From an uncultured bacterium (lineage in GTDB: Bacteria; Verrucomicrobiota; Lentisphaeria; Oligosphaerales; Oligosphaeraceae): 7,670 nucleotides of DNA. The stretch is from positions 1 to 7,670 of the forward strand of contig CACZQQ010000464.1 of the NCBI GenBank assembly GCA_902783355.1. The letters run 5' to 3'. Positions within the stretch are counted from its first letter, which is position 1; every line of letters begins with the position of its first letter. A model generated the notes under the pieces. That model was not told the DNA's origin, ran no database searches, and saw nothing but the letters and a program-made list of their open reading frames with translations. A program made the translations under genes and the position numbers. Below, piece by piece: positions 1 to 6,578 of the stretch.

Positions 1-634
1 AATGGTCGCATGGGGGGTGAATGATGTATGGGGCAAGCACCTTTGCCAGCCCATTGGCGACGAAGGCGTCGGTCTGACGGGAGCCGACCACCGCGCCGTC
101 CGACATGCACCAGGCAAGCATCAGCCCGTAGAGCTCGCAGTTGATGAAGAGGGCCAGTTCGTCTGCAGGCGTCTCCGCCTTGAGAAGCCCTTGCGTCACG
201 CCTTCCGTGAGGATGGACAGCAGGGCGCGGACGTCGAAGGCATATTTGGTGATGTCCTCCTGGCTGTGGCACATCCGCTGCGGCGCGACGTTGTTGCGAA
301 TCCACTGCCGCGTGATTTCCAGACCGTACTCCTCGATGCCCTTCATGAACTCGTGGCAGTAGTAGGCCAGACGCTCCAGAATCCCCTTGCCATCCATCCC
401 GTTCACGATTTCCGCAAGATGGAAGAAGTCATAGTCCTCCAAGACCTCGACGATGTCCTCCTTCCGCTTGAAATAGACGTAGAAGCTCCCCACGGCAACT
501 CCCGCCTCCCGCGCGATGTCGGCCACCGTCACATCCGCAAAATCTTGCTTTTCTAAAATCTTCCGCGCTGCGACCAGAAGTCGTCGGCGCGTCTCCAACG
601 CCGCCTTCCTTCGTTTGCTCATCTCTTGCTTCAT
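1..634 (-). CDS. TetR/AcrR-family transcriptional repressor (3' end outside window)
   Basis: The minus strand encodes an open frame of 211 complete codons that runs off the left edge. The start is ATG at 634-632, preceded by a GGGAGG ribosome site six bases upstream; an internal Met5 (622) is a weaker alternative. Residues about 14-60 form a typical TetR DNA-binding domain: a first helix (RRRLLVAARKILEK), then TVADIAREAGVAVGSFYVYF at 36-55, with the family signature G-V-(x)3-S-F-Y-x-Y-F, followed by KRKEDI. The rest is alpha-helical, as expected for the variable ligand-binding and dimerisation domain, and has no recognisable ligand signature. TetR proteins are usually near 200 residues, so little is missing. 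It probably represses its own promoter through the palindrome just upstream. Its other targets and inducer cannot be read from the sequence. The family call is very secure. Confidence 0.93.
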   Translation of the reverse strand, partial: MKQEMSKRRKAALETRRRLLVAARKILEKQDFADVTVADIAREAGVAVGSFYVYFKRKEDIVEVLEDYDFFHLAEIVNGMDGKGILERLAYYCHEFMKGIEEYGLEITRQWIRNNVAPQRMCHSQEDITKYAFDVRALLSILTEGVTQGLLKAETPADELALFINCELYGLMLAWCMSDGAVVGSRQTDAFVANGLAKVLAPYIIHPPCDH

Positions 635-662
635 TTCATGCCTCCCAGGTTGCCCGGCACTT

Positions 663-690
663 AATATAACACATGTTGAACAATATTCAA
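663..690 (-). promoter_or_regulatory. Probable sigma70-type promoter of the TetR gene
   Basis: Read on the minus strand, TTGAAT (690-685) and TATATT (668-663) are separated by 16 bases and lie about 30 bases upstream of the TetR start codon. The stretch is strikingly AT-rich compared with its surroundings. The boxes are good but not perfect matches to the consensus, and the spacing is one base short of optimal. Confidence 0.55.
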
Positions 691-704
691 TGAATAATAT
701 TCAA
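676..704. promoter_or_regulatory. Candidate TetR operator: 29-bp imperfect palindrome
   Basis: Two 14-base arms (676-689 and 691-704) around a central A match as inverted repeats at 12 of 14 positions; the outer ends are TTGAA and TTCAA. The ten-base word AATATTCAAT also occurs twice as a direct repeat (682-691 and 696-705), 14 bases apart. The palindrome overlaps the -35 box of the TetR promoter, the standard position for autorepression by this family. Binding by this TetR protein is inference. Confidence 0.5.
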
Positions 705-735
705 TAAAATGGATCGCCCCGTCATTTTTCTCCAA

Positions 736-961
736 GGTTCTGTTCCCCACGAGGGCAGGTAAAACACCCATTTTGTCGCGCCCTTGCGGGCGCCGGGGGA
801 TTTTGATTGGCCTTTCCGCAGGCTGCGCGCCCTGCGGGCGCTTGCCAGCGGTTACGCGAGGTCGCGCACTTCCGTGCGCTGCCGCTTCCGCCTTCGCCAT
901 GGATGGCTATGGCGGGACAAGTCACAGCTTTCAATTACCTGCCCTCATGGGGAACAGGGCG
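736..961. mobile_element. MITE-like element with inverted ends and an 8-bp flanking repeat
   Basis: A 23-base sequence at 740-762 recurs inverted at 935-957 with 22 of 23 matches. Four bases outside each arm lies the same 8-base word TTCTCCAA in direct orientation (728-735 and 962-969). The symmetry suggests a 226-bp element with about 27-bp imperfect terminal inverted repeats and an 8-bp target-site duplication. The interior has no credible coding frame, only GC-rich hairpins, so it would be non-autonomous. The left end begins GGTTCTGTT. Known IS families that generate 8-bp duplications include IS6, ISL3 and IS1595, but I do not assign one. The alternative is a structured intergenic repeat that is not mobile, with a chance flanking 8-mer. 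Confidence 0.5.
778..879. repeat. Three similar GC-rich hairpins inside the MITE-like element
   Basis: Three perfect 6-bp stems with tiny loops occur in sequence: GCGCCC-ttgc-GGGCGC (778-793), GCGCCC-tgc-GGGCGC (827-841) and GCGCAC-ttcc-GTGCGC (864-879). The first two share the same stem. They lie between the inverted ends and could fold as a multi-stem structure in RNA or single-stranded DNA. No coding signal overlaps them convincingly. Confidence 0.55.
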
Positions 962-1128
962 TTCTCCAAAAGCCGCTTGCAATCCTCCACATGCGCGCTG
1001 GGGCATTGGCAAAGGACACGATTGATAGCCGTCCATATCATGCAGGGCACATGATGAAAGAAATCCCCTACGACCACTACATACAGGTCATAGGTTCGCT
1101 CCTATGAACCGCCAACACACGACTATCC
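962..1128. other. Intergenic stretch without a recognisable gene; one small hairpin
   Basis: No frame here has a convincing start, ribosome site or family resemblance. The only structure seen is a 7-bp inverted repeat, TCATAGG (1088-1094) and CCTATGA (1101-1107), with a six-base loop; it can be lengthened by two G-C pairs past a bulge (1086-1110). An 18-codon frame starting ATGATGAAAG at 1051 ends inside the hairpin at 1107, but it has only a weak GCAGGG upstream and is probably chance. Confidence 0.4.
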
Positions 1129-1171
1129 GCGCCACGCAGTGAACCCTGCCGCTGCGGGGCGCTTGTTTTTT
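1129..1171 (+). terminator. Intrinsic terminator-like hairpin with T-tract, plus-strand orientation
   Basis: GCGCC-a-CGCAG (1129-1139) pairs with CTGCG-g-GGCGC (1152-1162), giving 10 base pairs and one A-G mismatch around a 12-base loop. TTGTTTTTT (1163-1171) follows directly. The T-tract makes it a terminator for rightward transcripts. For the leftward sialidase-like gene, whose stop codon abuts it, the hairpin is preceded by A's and has no following T-tract, so it may only stabilise that 3' end. Confidence 0.6.
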
Positions 1172-2280
1172 CAGTCTGCGATTCTCCGGATGCGGAGGTC
1201 CTGGAGGACGGTGGAGGTGGCACCGCCGCCGCAGCAGTAGGCCAGCAGGAGGGCGTCGTCGACGAAGTGCATGGCGATGTAGCAGAAGCCGTGGTCGGGG
1301 GCGTCCTCGAGGACACGGTGGTTCTGCCATGTGGCGCCCTCGTCGCGGCTGCGGGCGACGACCAGCGGCGTACGCCGCCAGCTTGAAGGCGTCGGCCGGA
1401 TGCCCCACCGTGGGTCGAGGTCGCACCAGACGGCCACGAGTTCGCCCGTCTTCGGGTCGCGCTTCATGGTCAGCGGCGATTCGTGGGAGGGGAATTCGGG
1501 GGCGGGCTGCGGCGTGCTCCACGTCTCGCCGCCGTCGTCGGAGAAGGCCTTGTACTGGCAGCCGCCGTTGGTGCGGAACCACGCCATGAGACGTCCGTCC
1601 GCCAGTTCGACGAGGCCGGGTTCGCGCAGGCCGGAGGAGAGCCCCTGCGGCGGATAGCAGCATTGGGCGGCCTCGCGCCAAGTGGCGCCGCCGTCGTCCG
1701 ACAGGAAGAAGAAGGACTCGGCGCGCGGCGCGTAGACGTTGGCGACGGGCTTGTCCGCCTCCGCGCGGGGCGCCATGGGGCGGTGGATGGCGATGGGCAG
1801 GACGAGGCGGCCGCCCTTGAGCTGCACGAGCCTGTCGTTGTTGAGGATGGCGTAGGTGGGCGGCGTGCGGCAGACGTCGGCGGGCTGGCTCCAGGTGGCG
1901 CCGTCGTCGTCTGAGACGCAGAAGTAGGGGCGGCAGTCCAGGACGCCGGGATCCTGCGCTATTTCAAATCGCAACTGCCTGTTCTTGAAGGACTTTTCAA
2001 GATAGGCCATGGCGAGGCGTCCGTCCTGCAGGCGCAGGAGGGAGACGCTCATGACGTTTTGCTTGCGGTTGGGGACGACGATGCGCTGGCCGCCCCATGT
2101 GCGGCCGCCGTCGGCGGAGTAGAGTGCGGCGAGGTCGGCGTGGGCGGGGTCGTCGTGCTGTTCCGTGTTGTAGCGCGTGTAGATGAAGACGACTCGTCCG
2201 TCGCGGAGGGTTGCGAAGGCGCCTTCGGAGTTGCGGCCGTTGCCGGGGCCGTGCGGGAGGTCGGTGATGATGTCGGACAT
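1171..2280 (-). CDS. Sialidase-like (BNR/Asp-box) glycoside hydrolase, no signal peptide
   Basis: This is a 369-residue protein with five Asp-boxes (S-x-D-x-G-x-T-W type) at residues 55-62, 123-130, 194-201, 247-254 and 311-318. They are spaced about 53-71 residues apart, one per blade as expected of a beta-propeller of the sialidase superfamily. The beginning, RNSEGAFATLRDGRVVF, resembles the short sialidase-family proteins common in PVC bacteria. Family members release terminal sialic acid or related sugars, but the substrate is not certain here. The FRIP/YRIP motif of classical GH33 sialidases is not seen. Arginines near 219 and 302-303 and Tyr334 are possible active-site residues, but I cannot assign them by eye. 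There is no N-terminal hydrophobic segment, so the protein is predicted cytoplasmic. No clear Shine-Dalgarno precedes the ATG at 2280. It is divergent from the GH13-like gene, which suggests a shared glycan-use role. Confidence 0.87.
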   Translation of the reverse strand: MSDIITDLPHGPGNGRNSEGAFATLRDGRVVFIYTRYNTEQHDDPAHADLAALYSADGGRTWGGQRIVVPNRKQNVMSVSLLRLQDGRLAMAYLEKSFKNRQLRFEIAQDPGVLDCRPYFCVSDDDGATWSQPADVCRTPPTYAILNNDRLVQLKGGRLVLPIAIHRPMAPRAEADKPVANVYAPRAESFFFLSDDGGATWREAAQCCYPPQGLSSGLREPGLVELADGRLMAWFRTNGGCQYKAFSDDGGETWSTPQPAPEFPSHESPLTMKRDPKTGELVAVWCDLDPRWGIRPTPSSWRRTPLVVARSRDEGATWQNHRVLEDAPDHGFCYIAMHFVDDALLLAYCCGGGATSTVLQDLRIRRIAD

Positions 2281-2425
2281 GGCGTGGGGGATGTTGGGGC
2301 GGGTTGAAGCTAAACCTGCAGTTAATGTAGCGCCATTCCGGCGGACTTCCCGCCAGTCGGCGTTTGCGAGGGCATATTATGCGCAGACGACCATCCATCC
2401 TTTAAACCATAATAATAGACTTTCC
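2281..2425. promoter_or_regulatory. Divergent control region between the sialidase-like and GH13-like genes
   Basis: These 145 bases must hold control signals for both genes. Visible structures are alternating CGCC/GGCG words at 2331-2354; a hairpin of CCGGCGG (2338-2344) with CCGCCAG (2350-2356), seven pairs including one G-T, around ACTTC; and a perfect 11-bp palindrome GCATATTATGC (2372-2382). The palindrome contains TATTAT, a possible rightward -10 box. Reading leftward, CATAAT (2381-2376) lies 18 bases from TTAAAG (2405-2400), a weak promoter candidate for the sialidase-like gene. No strong -35/-10 pair is seen in either direction, which would suit activator-dependent control, but that is inference. 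Confidence 0.35.
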
Positions 2426-5400
2426 ATGAAAGACGACTTTCCGCAAGAGATTCTTCTGGAGAACGAGCGGCTGCAGGCGCGCTTCCGGGACGGCTATCCC
2501 GTGGAGATGCGCGACACGACCACGGGGGCCTCGTGGGCGGGGGCGCCGCCTGCGGAGGGCTTCATGGTGGCGGTCCGCGAGACGGTGACGGCCGAGACGA
2601 CGACCTCCTACGGCGTGCCCGGCTGCCAGGCGCGGAAGCGCCAGCCAGGGAAGGACGCGCGCAATCCGCTGGCGGGCGTGCCGCACCGCCTGCGCTCCAT
2701 GGAGCGTGCGGGGGAGGGCGTCCGCGCGCGCTTCCAGGCGGGCGCGTGGGAGTTCGCGCTGACCTACACGCTGGAGCGCGCCGCGCTTCGCGTCCACTTC
2801 GAGCTCTCCTACGCAGGGGAGGGCGCCCCATGGCTGAGCGAATCCGGCTTCGCGCTGCCCGCCCTGCGCGCCGCAGCCGTCCCCCTTCAGGAGCAGCGCC
2901 TTGCCCTCTACGACTTGCGCAACCACACCTGCGAGCTGGACACGCCGCTGTCGGAGCCTGTCCGTCCGCAGGAGCCCTTCGACCATCTGCCAGTCCTGCC
3001 GCACCGTCTGGGCGCGATGGACTGCGACGCGCACCACGAGGTCGACTTTCTGCTTTCGCACGGCCGCCACCGTCTCTTCGGCTGGAGCCACGAAGAGGAG
3101 GGGCAGGCAGTCTCCTACGTCTATTCAAAAGGGGCTTCCGGCCTGCAATTCAGCCCCTGTTTCTGGTCTTTTGAGCACATTCTGTCATCCAATTGGCTGT
3201 CAATAGGGGATTTTTACCTAAATTTCTTTGATGCGGAGGAGGCTGGGCTTGCGGCGTCGGTCGCGGAAATCAAGCGCGGCCTTGGCTGGACGTCGCCGCC
3301 GTTGCCGGAGGGGCTTTCGGCGGGATGCATCCTGCAGAAGCATGGCTTCATCGCGGACGGCGGCGGCCTGGAGGCGGAAATCGCGGAGCTGGAGACCTTC
3401 CGTCGCCTGGGCGTCACCGTCCTCTATCTGCCGCCGCTCTATCCGCCGGAGGCGTACCTCAACGACCTGCGGCAGCCGCTGATGCCGTGCGCGGGCACGT
3501 TGGAATCGCTGCGCCGCTACACGGACGCCGCGCACCGCCTCGGCATGCGCGTCATCGTGGACATGATTGCGCACAACCTCTTCCGTGGCAGCAAATTAAT
3601 ACAGGAGCACCCCGAATTTCTGCGGCGTGACGAACTGGGCGAGCCGCTTGGCCACTTCATCGGCGGCGCGCAGACCGAGACGACCTCGCCCGCCTTCCAG
3701 GAGTTCTACGAGGGCATCTGCCTGCGGATGGCGGAGGAGGGCGGCGTGGACGGCTTCCGCTTCGACGTGGCGGGCTTCCAGCTGCCCGGCTGGCGCGCGC
3801 CTCTGCCGCCGCGGCGCACCGTCGTCGCGCAGGCCGCGCTGTTGCGCCGCCTCCACGCGCGCCTCTCGCGCATCCGGCCGATGGTCTTCCTGGAGGAGGG
3901 CATGGGCGTCTGCGGCCTGCGCTACGTCTCCCACGGCTACATCCCCTACGTTCGCTTCCTGAAGGAGCCGGACGAGGCGCGCCTGCCGGAGGTCCTGTCA
4001 AGGTTGGAGAAACTGACGCGCTACCGCTTCCTCAAGGACAGGCCGGATGAGCTGACGATGCTCCATCTCAAGATCCACGACACGGCGCTGCTGTCGCGCT
4101 TCGGGCGCCATGTGCAGGACGGCGACCTCGCTCTTCTGCGATATACTCTTCTGGCGGAAGGAATTCCGCTTATAACGGATACGCTGGAGCGCGGCGTCTA
4201 CGATGAAATCCGCCGCCTGCTTGCCCTGCGGCGCGCGCTGCCCGAGCTTGGCGGCGGGACCACCTCCTTCGCCCTCACGCGCGACAATCCGCGCGTCTTC
4301 GCCTTCCTGCGCACGGAGGGGCGCGGACGCACGCTTGTCTGCGTCAACTTCTCCCGCCAGCCGCAGAGCGTGCGCGTGACGCTGGAGGAGGCCGCCGCCT
4401 GCCACGAGTCGCTCTTCGTCTCCGAGGGCAGCGCCGTCCGCGCCCCCTTCGTCTACGATTTGGCGGAGAACGGCTGCATCGCCGTCAAGGTGGAGGGCAG
4501 GGCGCCCGCCTCTGTGGCCAAGGAGGATGTTGAAAGTCATAACTTATTTGCAATAAATGAGTTACAATGCAGGCGGTATCTTGTGCCGCGCCCGCTGCCG
4601 GAGGTCGTGAGCCCCAACGCCGCGCAGACCTTCGACGAAGGCAGTTTCTCGCAGCATGAGGCGAACGCCGCGGCCGATTGCGTGGCCGCGGGGGATTCCG
4701 CCTGGTTCGCGGCGGACTACGACGATTCGTCGTGGCGGCCGCCCTTCCGGCCATCCACGCGGCAGCCCTATCTGGACAGCCGCCTTGACAATCCCGCGCC
4801 CTACATGGAGGACATTGCGGAGTGGGAGCACAATGCGCTGTGGATGCGTCCTGCGTCGATGAAGCACGGCGAGGCGCGTTTCCGCGCCCGCTTCACGCTG
4901 CCGTCCCGCCCCGAAAGGGCGTCGCTCGTCTTCTACTCTCCTGCGCTCTATGACTTCGAGGTTTTGCTGGAGGCCGACGGCGACGTGGCGCGGATGTCGG
5001 GGAGGCTCAACGCCGTGCAGGCGTGGGTGAACGGCGTGCCGCTGGGGGCGGCTTCCGTGCGCCGTCCGGAGGAGCGGCTTGACCTGCCGACGTCGCTTTT
5101 CCATGACGGCGAGAACACGCTGGCCTTCTGCGCGGCCTACGGCAACGGCGGCCATGGCGGCTGCTGCCGCCTCGTCGTGGACGGGCGGGATGTGCCGTTG
5201 GACTTCCGCACGGCGCCTCCCGTCGAGGTGCCGCTGGAGGGCGTGGCGCTGGCGCAGGGGAAGGAGACCGTCCTGCGGAAGCCCGCCGGCGCCATCGGCT
5301 TCCAGGTGCTGGAGTTCGCCTTGCCTGCCGAGGCCGTCTGCCGCCTGGAGGGCGAAGGGCGCGCCTTCACGGTCCGTCACGGCGAATCGCCACGCCGCGT

Positions 5401-5599
5401 CAATAGCTACTCCGGCGCGGAACTTCCCGTCCTGCGCAGCGACGAGTTCTTCCCGCGGGAGAGCCTCTGGACCCTGCGCGCGGGCGGCCTTGCGCTGGAG
5501 GCGCTGACGCCGTCCACCGTCCTGATGCTTTTCCAGACGGAGGGGGGCTGGCGCGTCTGCGTCTGCACGGAGGAGCCCGAATGCCGCCTGCGCGTCTGA
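2426..5599 (+). CDS. Multidomain GH13-like (alpha-amylase superfamily) protein, 1057 residues
   Basis: I place the start at ATG 2426 (MKDDFPQEIL). The frame is open further upstream, but that part overlaps the divergent gene and is not protein-like. No strong ribosome site is seen; the leader is AT-rich. Residues 1-290 look like a beta-sandwich. Residues about 297-605 are a (beta/alpha)8 barrel: GVTVLYLPPLYP at 329-340, region I VIVDMIAHN (D379), region II VDGFRFDVAG (R445 and nucleophile D447), region III MVFLEEG (acid/base E490 or E491) and region IV KIHDT (D552). About 606-695 is a domain C-like beta region. About 760-925 resembles a sugar-binding sandwich (DYDDSSW, AWVNGVPLG, DGENTLAF), followed by an unassigned tail. 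The catalytic triad seems present. However, the usual region I N-H pair reads H-N and the region IV N-H-D reads I-H-D, so it is a divergent subfamily. It lacks a signal peptide and probably acts on intracellular alpha-glucans or imported oligosaccharides. The substrate and the acting mode (hydrolase or transglycosidase) are unknown. Confidence 0.85.
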   Translation: MKDDFPQEILLENERLQARFRDGYPVEMRDTTTGASWAGAPPAEGFMVAVRETVTAETTTSYGVPGCQARKRQPGKDARNPLAGVPHRLRSMERAGEGVRARFQAGAWEFALTYTLERAALRVHFELSYAGEGAPWLSESGFALPALRAAAVPLQEQRLALYDLRNHTCELDTPLSEPVRPQEPFDHLPVLPHRLGAMDCDAHHEVDFLLSHGRHRLFGWSHEEEGQAVSYVYSKGASGLQFSPCFWSFEHILSSNWLSIGDFYLNFFDAEEAGLAASVAEIKRGLGWTSPPLPEGLSAGCILQKHGFIADGGGLEAEIAELETFRRLGVTVLYLPPLYPPEAYLNDLRQPLMPCAGTLESLRRYTDAAHRLGMRVIVDMIAHNLFRGSKLIQEHPEFLRRDELGEPLGHFIGGAQTETTSPAFQEFYEGICLRMAEEGGVDGFRFDVAGFQLPGWRAPLPPRRTVVAQAALLRRLHARLSRIRPMVFLEEGMGVCGLRYVSHGYIPYVRFLKEPDEARLPEVLSRLEKLTRYRFLKDRPDELTMLHLKIHDTALLSRFGRHVQDGDLALLRYTLLAEGIPLITDTLERGVYDEIRRLLALRRALPELGGGTTSFALTRDNPRVFAFLRTEGRGRTLVCVNFSRQPQSVRVTLEEAAACHESLFVSEGSAVRAPFVYDLAENGCIAVKVEGRAPASVAKEDVESHNLFAINELQCRRYLVPRPLPEVVSPNAAQTFDEGSFSQHEANAAADCVAAGDSAWFAADYDDSSWRPPFRPSTRQPYLDSRLDNPAPYMEDIAEWEHNALWMRPASMKHGEARFRARFTLPSRPERASLVFYSPALYDFEVLLEADGDVARMSGRLNAVQAWVNGVPLGAASVRRPEERLDLPTSLFHDGENTLAFCAAYGNGGHGGCCRLVVDGRDVPLDFRTAPPVEVPLEGVALAQGKETVLRKPAGAIGFQVLEFALPAEAVCRLEGEGRAFTVRHGESPRRVNSYSGAELPVLRSDEFFPRESLWTLRAGGLALEALTPSTVLMLFQTEGGWRVCVCTEEPECRLRV

Positions 5600-5636
5600 T
5601 TTTGCGGCAAAAGCATTGGAAAAAGGGATGGGGGAC

Positions 5637-5665
5637 TTGATTTTCGGCATGGATTGACTTACAGT
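5637..5665 (+). promoter_or_regulatory. Promoter of pseudopilin gene 1
   Basis: TTGATT (5637-5642), a 17-base spacer, then TACAGT (5660-5665). The -35 box and much of the spacer match the promoters of units 2 and 3 at the same position relative to their genes. The -10 box is weaker than the TATAAT of the other two, so this copy may be less active. Expected transcript start is near 5672. Confidence 0.7.
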
Positions 5666-5671
5666 ACAGAA

Positions 5672-5759
5672 AAACCCGCGGCGTTCGTCGCGGTGGAACT
5701 GTTCGGCGGGGGCCGTTGCCGTTTCCCTTCGAACAGGCGCCTACAATGGAGAAAGCCCC
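5672..5759 (+). promoter_or_regulatory. Structured 5' leader of pseudopilin gene 1 (two hairpins plus ribosome site)
   Basis: The first hairpin is CCGCG (5676-5680) with CGCGG (5689-5693). The second is CTGTTCG (5699-5705) with CGAACAG (5730-5736), its inner part pairing GGG with CCC plus G-T pairs. The ribosome site GGAG (5748-5751) is eight bases before the ATG and sits in the word TACAATGGAGAAAG, which is nearly shared with unit 3. The order and spacing of elements match the leaders of units 2 and 3. It could affect mRNA stability or translation; no ligand-binding class is recognised. Confidence 0.6.
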
Positions 5760-6521
5760 ATGAAAAAGTCGTTCACCCTGATTGAACTGCTCGTCGTCAT
5801 CGCCATCATCGCCATCCTGGCGGCGATGCTGCTGCCGGCGCTGGCGAAGGCGCGCGCCCGCGCCCGTTCCATCAGCTGCGTCAGCAACCTGAAGCAATGC
5901 GCCCTTGCGACAGCGATGTACGAGGAGGACAACCACGCCTGGTGCCCCCTGAACCCGGGCGACCTCGCCGACACGACGCTGTATGGCGCCGCCACGCTGC
6001 CCGGCTGGCATGGCTGGCTGGCGGGACACGGCTACCTGCCCTTCGCCTTCACCTGCTGCCCCGCCATGTCCACCAAGCTGGTTCTGGGTGTCAACCACAC
6101 GCCCGGCTACGGCGTCCACATCACCGACACGGAGGGCAACGCCAGCTTCCGCCTCCTCTACAAGGCCAAGCTCTACAAGGTCGGGCCGGGAACTTCCACC
6201 TACATGATCAACGCCCCCACCGTCTGGATGAACGCCGCCCAGGCCGCCAGCGCCGCCGCCACCTACTACGCGATGGACTCCACCATGGACCAGATGAACA
6301 CCTTCGGCACCTGCTCCGTCTGCTGGATCATCAACGGCTGGGCGCAGGGCAAGGCCGCCGTCCACGAGGGGCGCATGAACGTCAACTTCCTGGACGGGCA
6401 TGCCGAATCCATGCAGCCGCTCTCCTTCGTCTCCCTCCACAAGGACAACCCCCAAGACTACATCACAGGCCAGAAGCTCTACATGTACACCCCCGAGGGA
6501 AGCGTCAACTTCGACATCTAG
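5760..6521 (+). CDS. Prepilin-like (type II secretion pseudopilin) protein with H-x9-DG domain, copy 1
   Basis: This is a 253-residue protein. The N-terminus [13 protein letters not shown] is a class III prepilin signal: a short basic leader, cleavage before Phe5, Glu at mature position 5 and a single hydrophobic helix to about residue 28. The residue before the cleavage point is Ser instead of the usual Gly. After the helix comes the family pattern [16 protein letters not shown] with cysteines 40 and 47. The middle is unrelated to copy 2. Near the C-terminus, His202 is followed by nine residues and Asp212-Gly213-His214, the prepilin processing-associated H-x9-DG motif seen in Lentisphaerota and Planctomycetota. 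It probably localises to the inner membrane or a pseudopilus-like structure after processing. Its true partners are unknown, as no secretion machinery is in the window. It begins with its own promoter and leader. Confidence 0.9.
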   Translation: MKKSFTLIELLVVIAIIAILAAMLLPALAKARARARSISCVSNLKQCALATAMYEEDNHAWCPLNPGDLADTTLYGAATLPGWHGWLAGHGYLPFAFTCCPAMSTKLVLGVNHTPGYGVHITDTEGNASFRLLYKAKLYKVGPGTSTYMINAPTVWMNAAQAASAAATYYAMDSTMDQMNTFGTCSVCWIINGWAQGKAAVHEGRMNVNFLDGHAESMQPLSFVSLHKDNPQDYITGQKLYMYTPEGSVNFDI

Positions 6522-6543
6522 CGCGAAAAATGCATCCGCGCAC

Positions 6544-6572
6544 TTGATTTTCCGCCGCGGATGGCCTATAAT
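6544..6572 (+). promoter_or_regulatory. Promoter of pseudopilin gene 2
   Basis: TTGATT (6544-6549), exactly 17 bases, then a consensus TATAAT (6567-6572). It starts only 22 bases after the stop codon of copy 1, so copies 1 and 2 need not be co-transcribed. The A-rich block CGAAAAATGCATCC just upstream (6524-6537), shared with unit 3, could act as an upstream element. Expected transcript start is near 6579. Confidence 0.85.
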
Positions 6573-6578
6573 ATTTTA

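Noticed and set aside
2..556. Long plus-strand open frame at the left edge
   Set aside because: It is antisense to the TetR gene, whose minus-strand translation has the complete family signature; the plus-strand product has no recognisable features.
784..1107. Plus-strand frames of 72-107 codons in the gap between TetR and the sialidase-like gene
   Set aside because: They run through the hairpins and inverted repeats of the MITE-like element, have no ribosome site, and the products are arginine-rich GC artefacts.
1086..1113. tRNA-like T-arm (GGTTCGCTCC followed by GCCA)
   Set aside because: The loop is six bases instead of seven, the acceptor spacing is wrong, and no D or anticodon arm can be drawn upstream.
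2183..2425. 81-residue N-terminal extension of the GH13-like protein
   Set aside because: It overlaps the divergent sialidase-like gene, its composition is not protein-like, and the natural N-terminus MKDDFPQEIL begins at 2426.
4562..5650. 362-codon minus-strand frame
   Set aside because: It is antisense to the C-terminal part of the GH13-like gene and reflects GC-rich codon usage; no domain or start signal is seen.
5400..6455. 351-codon minus-strand frame
   Set aside because: It is antisense across the end of the GH13-like gene, the promoter and pseudopilin gene 1; its glycine- and valine-rich product is a shadow.
6521..6541. GCGCG/CGCGC hairpin after pseudopilin gene 1 as a terminator
   Set aside because: The stem is only five pairs, the following T's belong to the next promoter, and the pairing is not kept in the matching block of unit 3.
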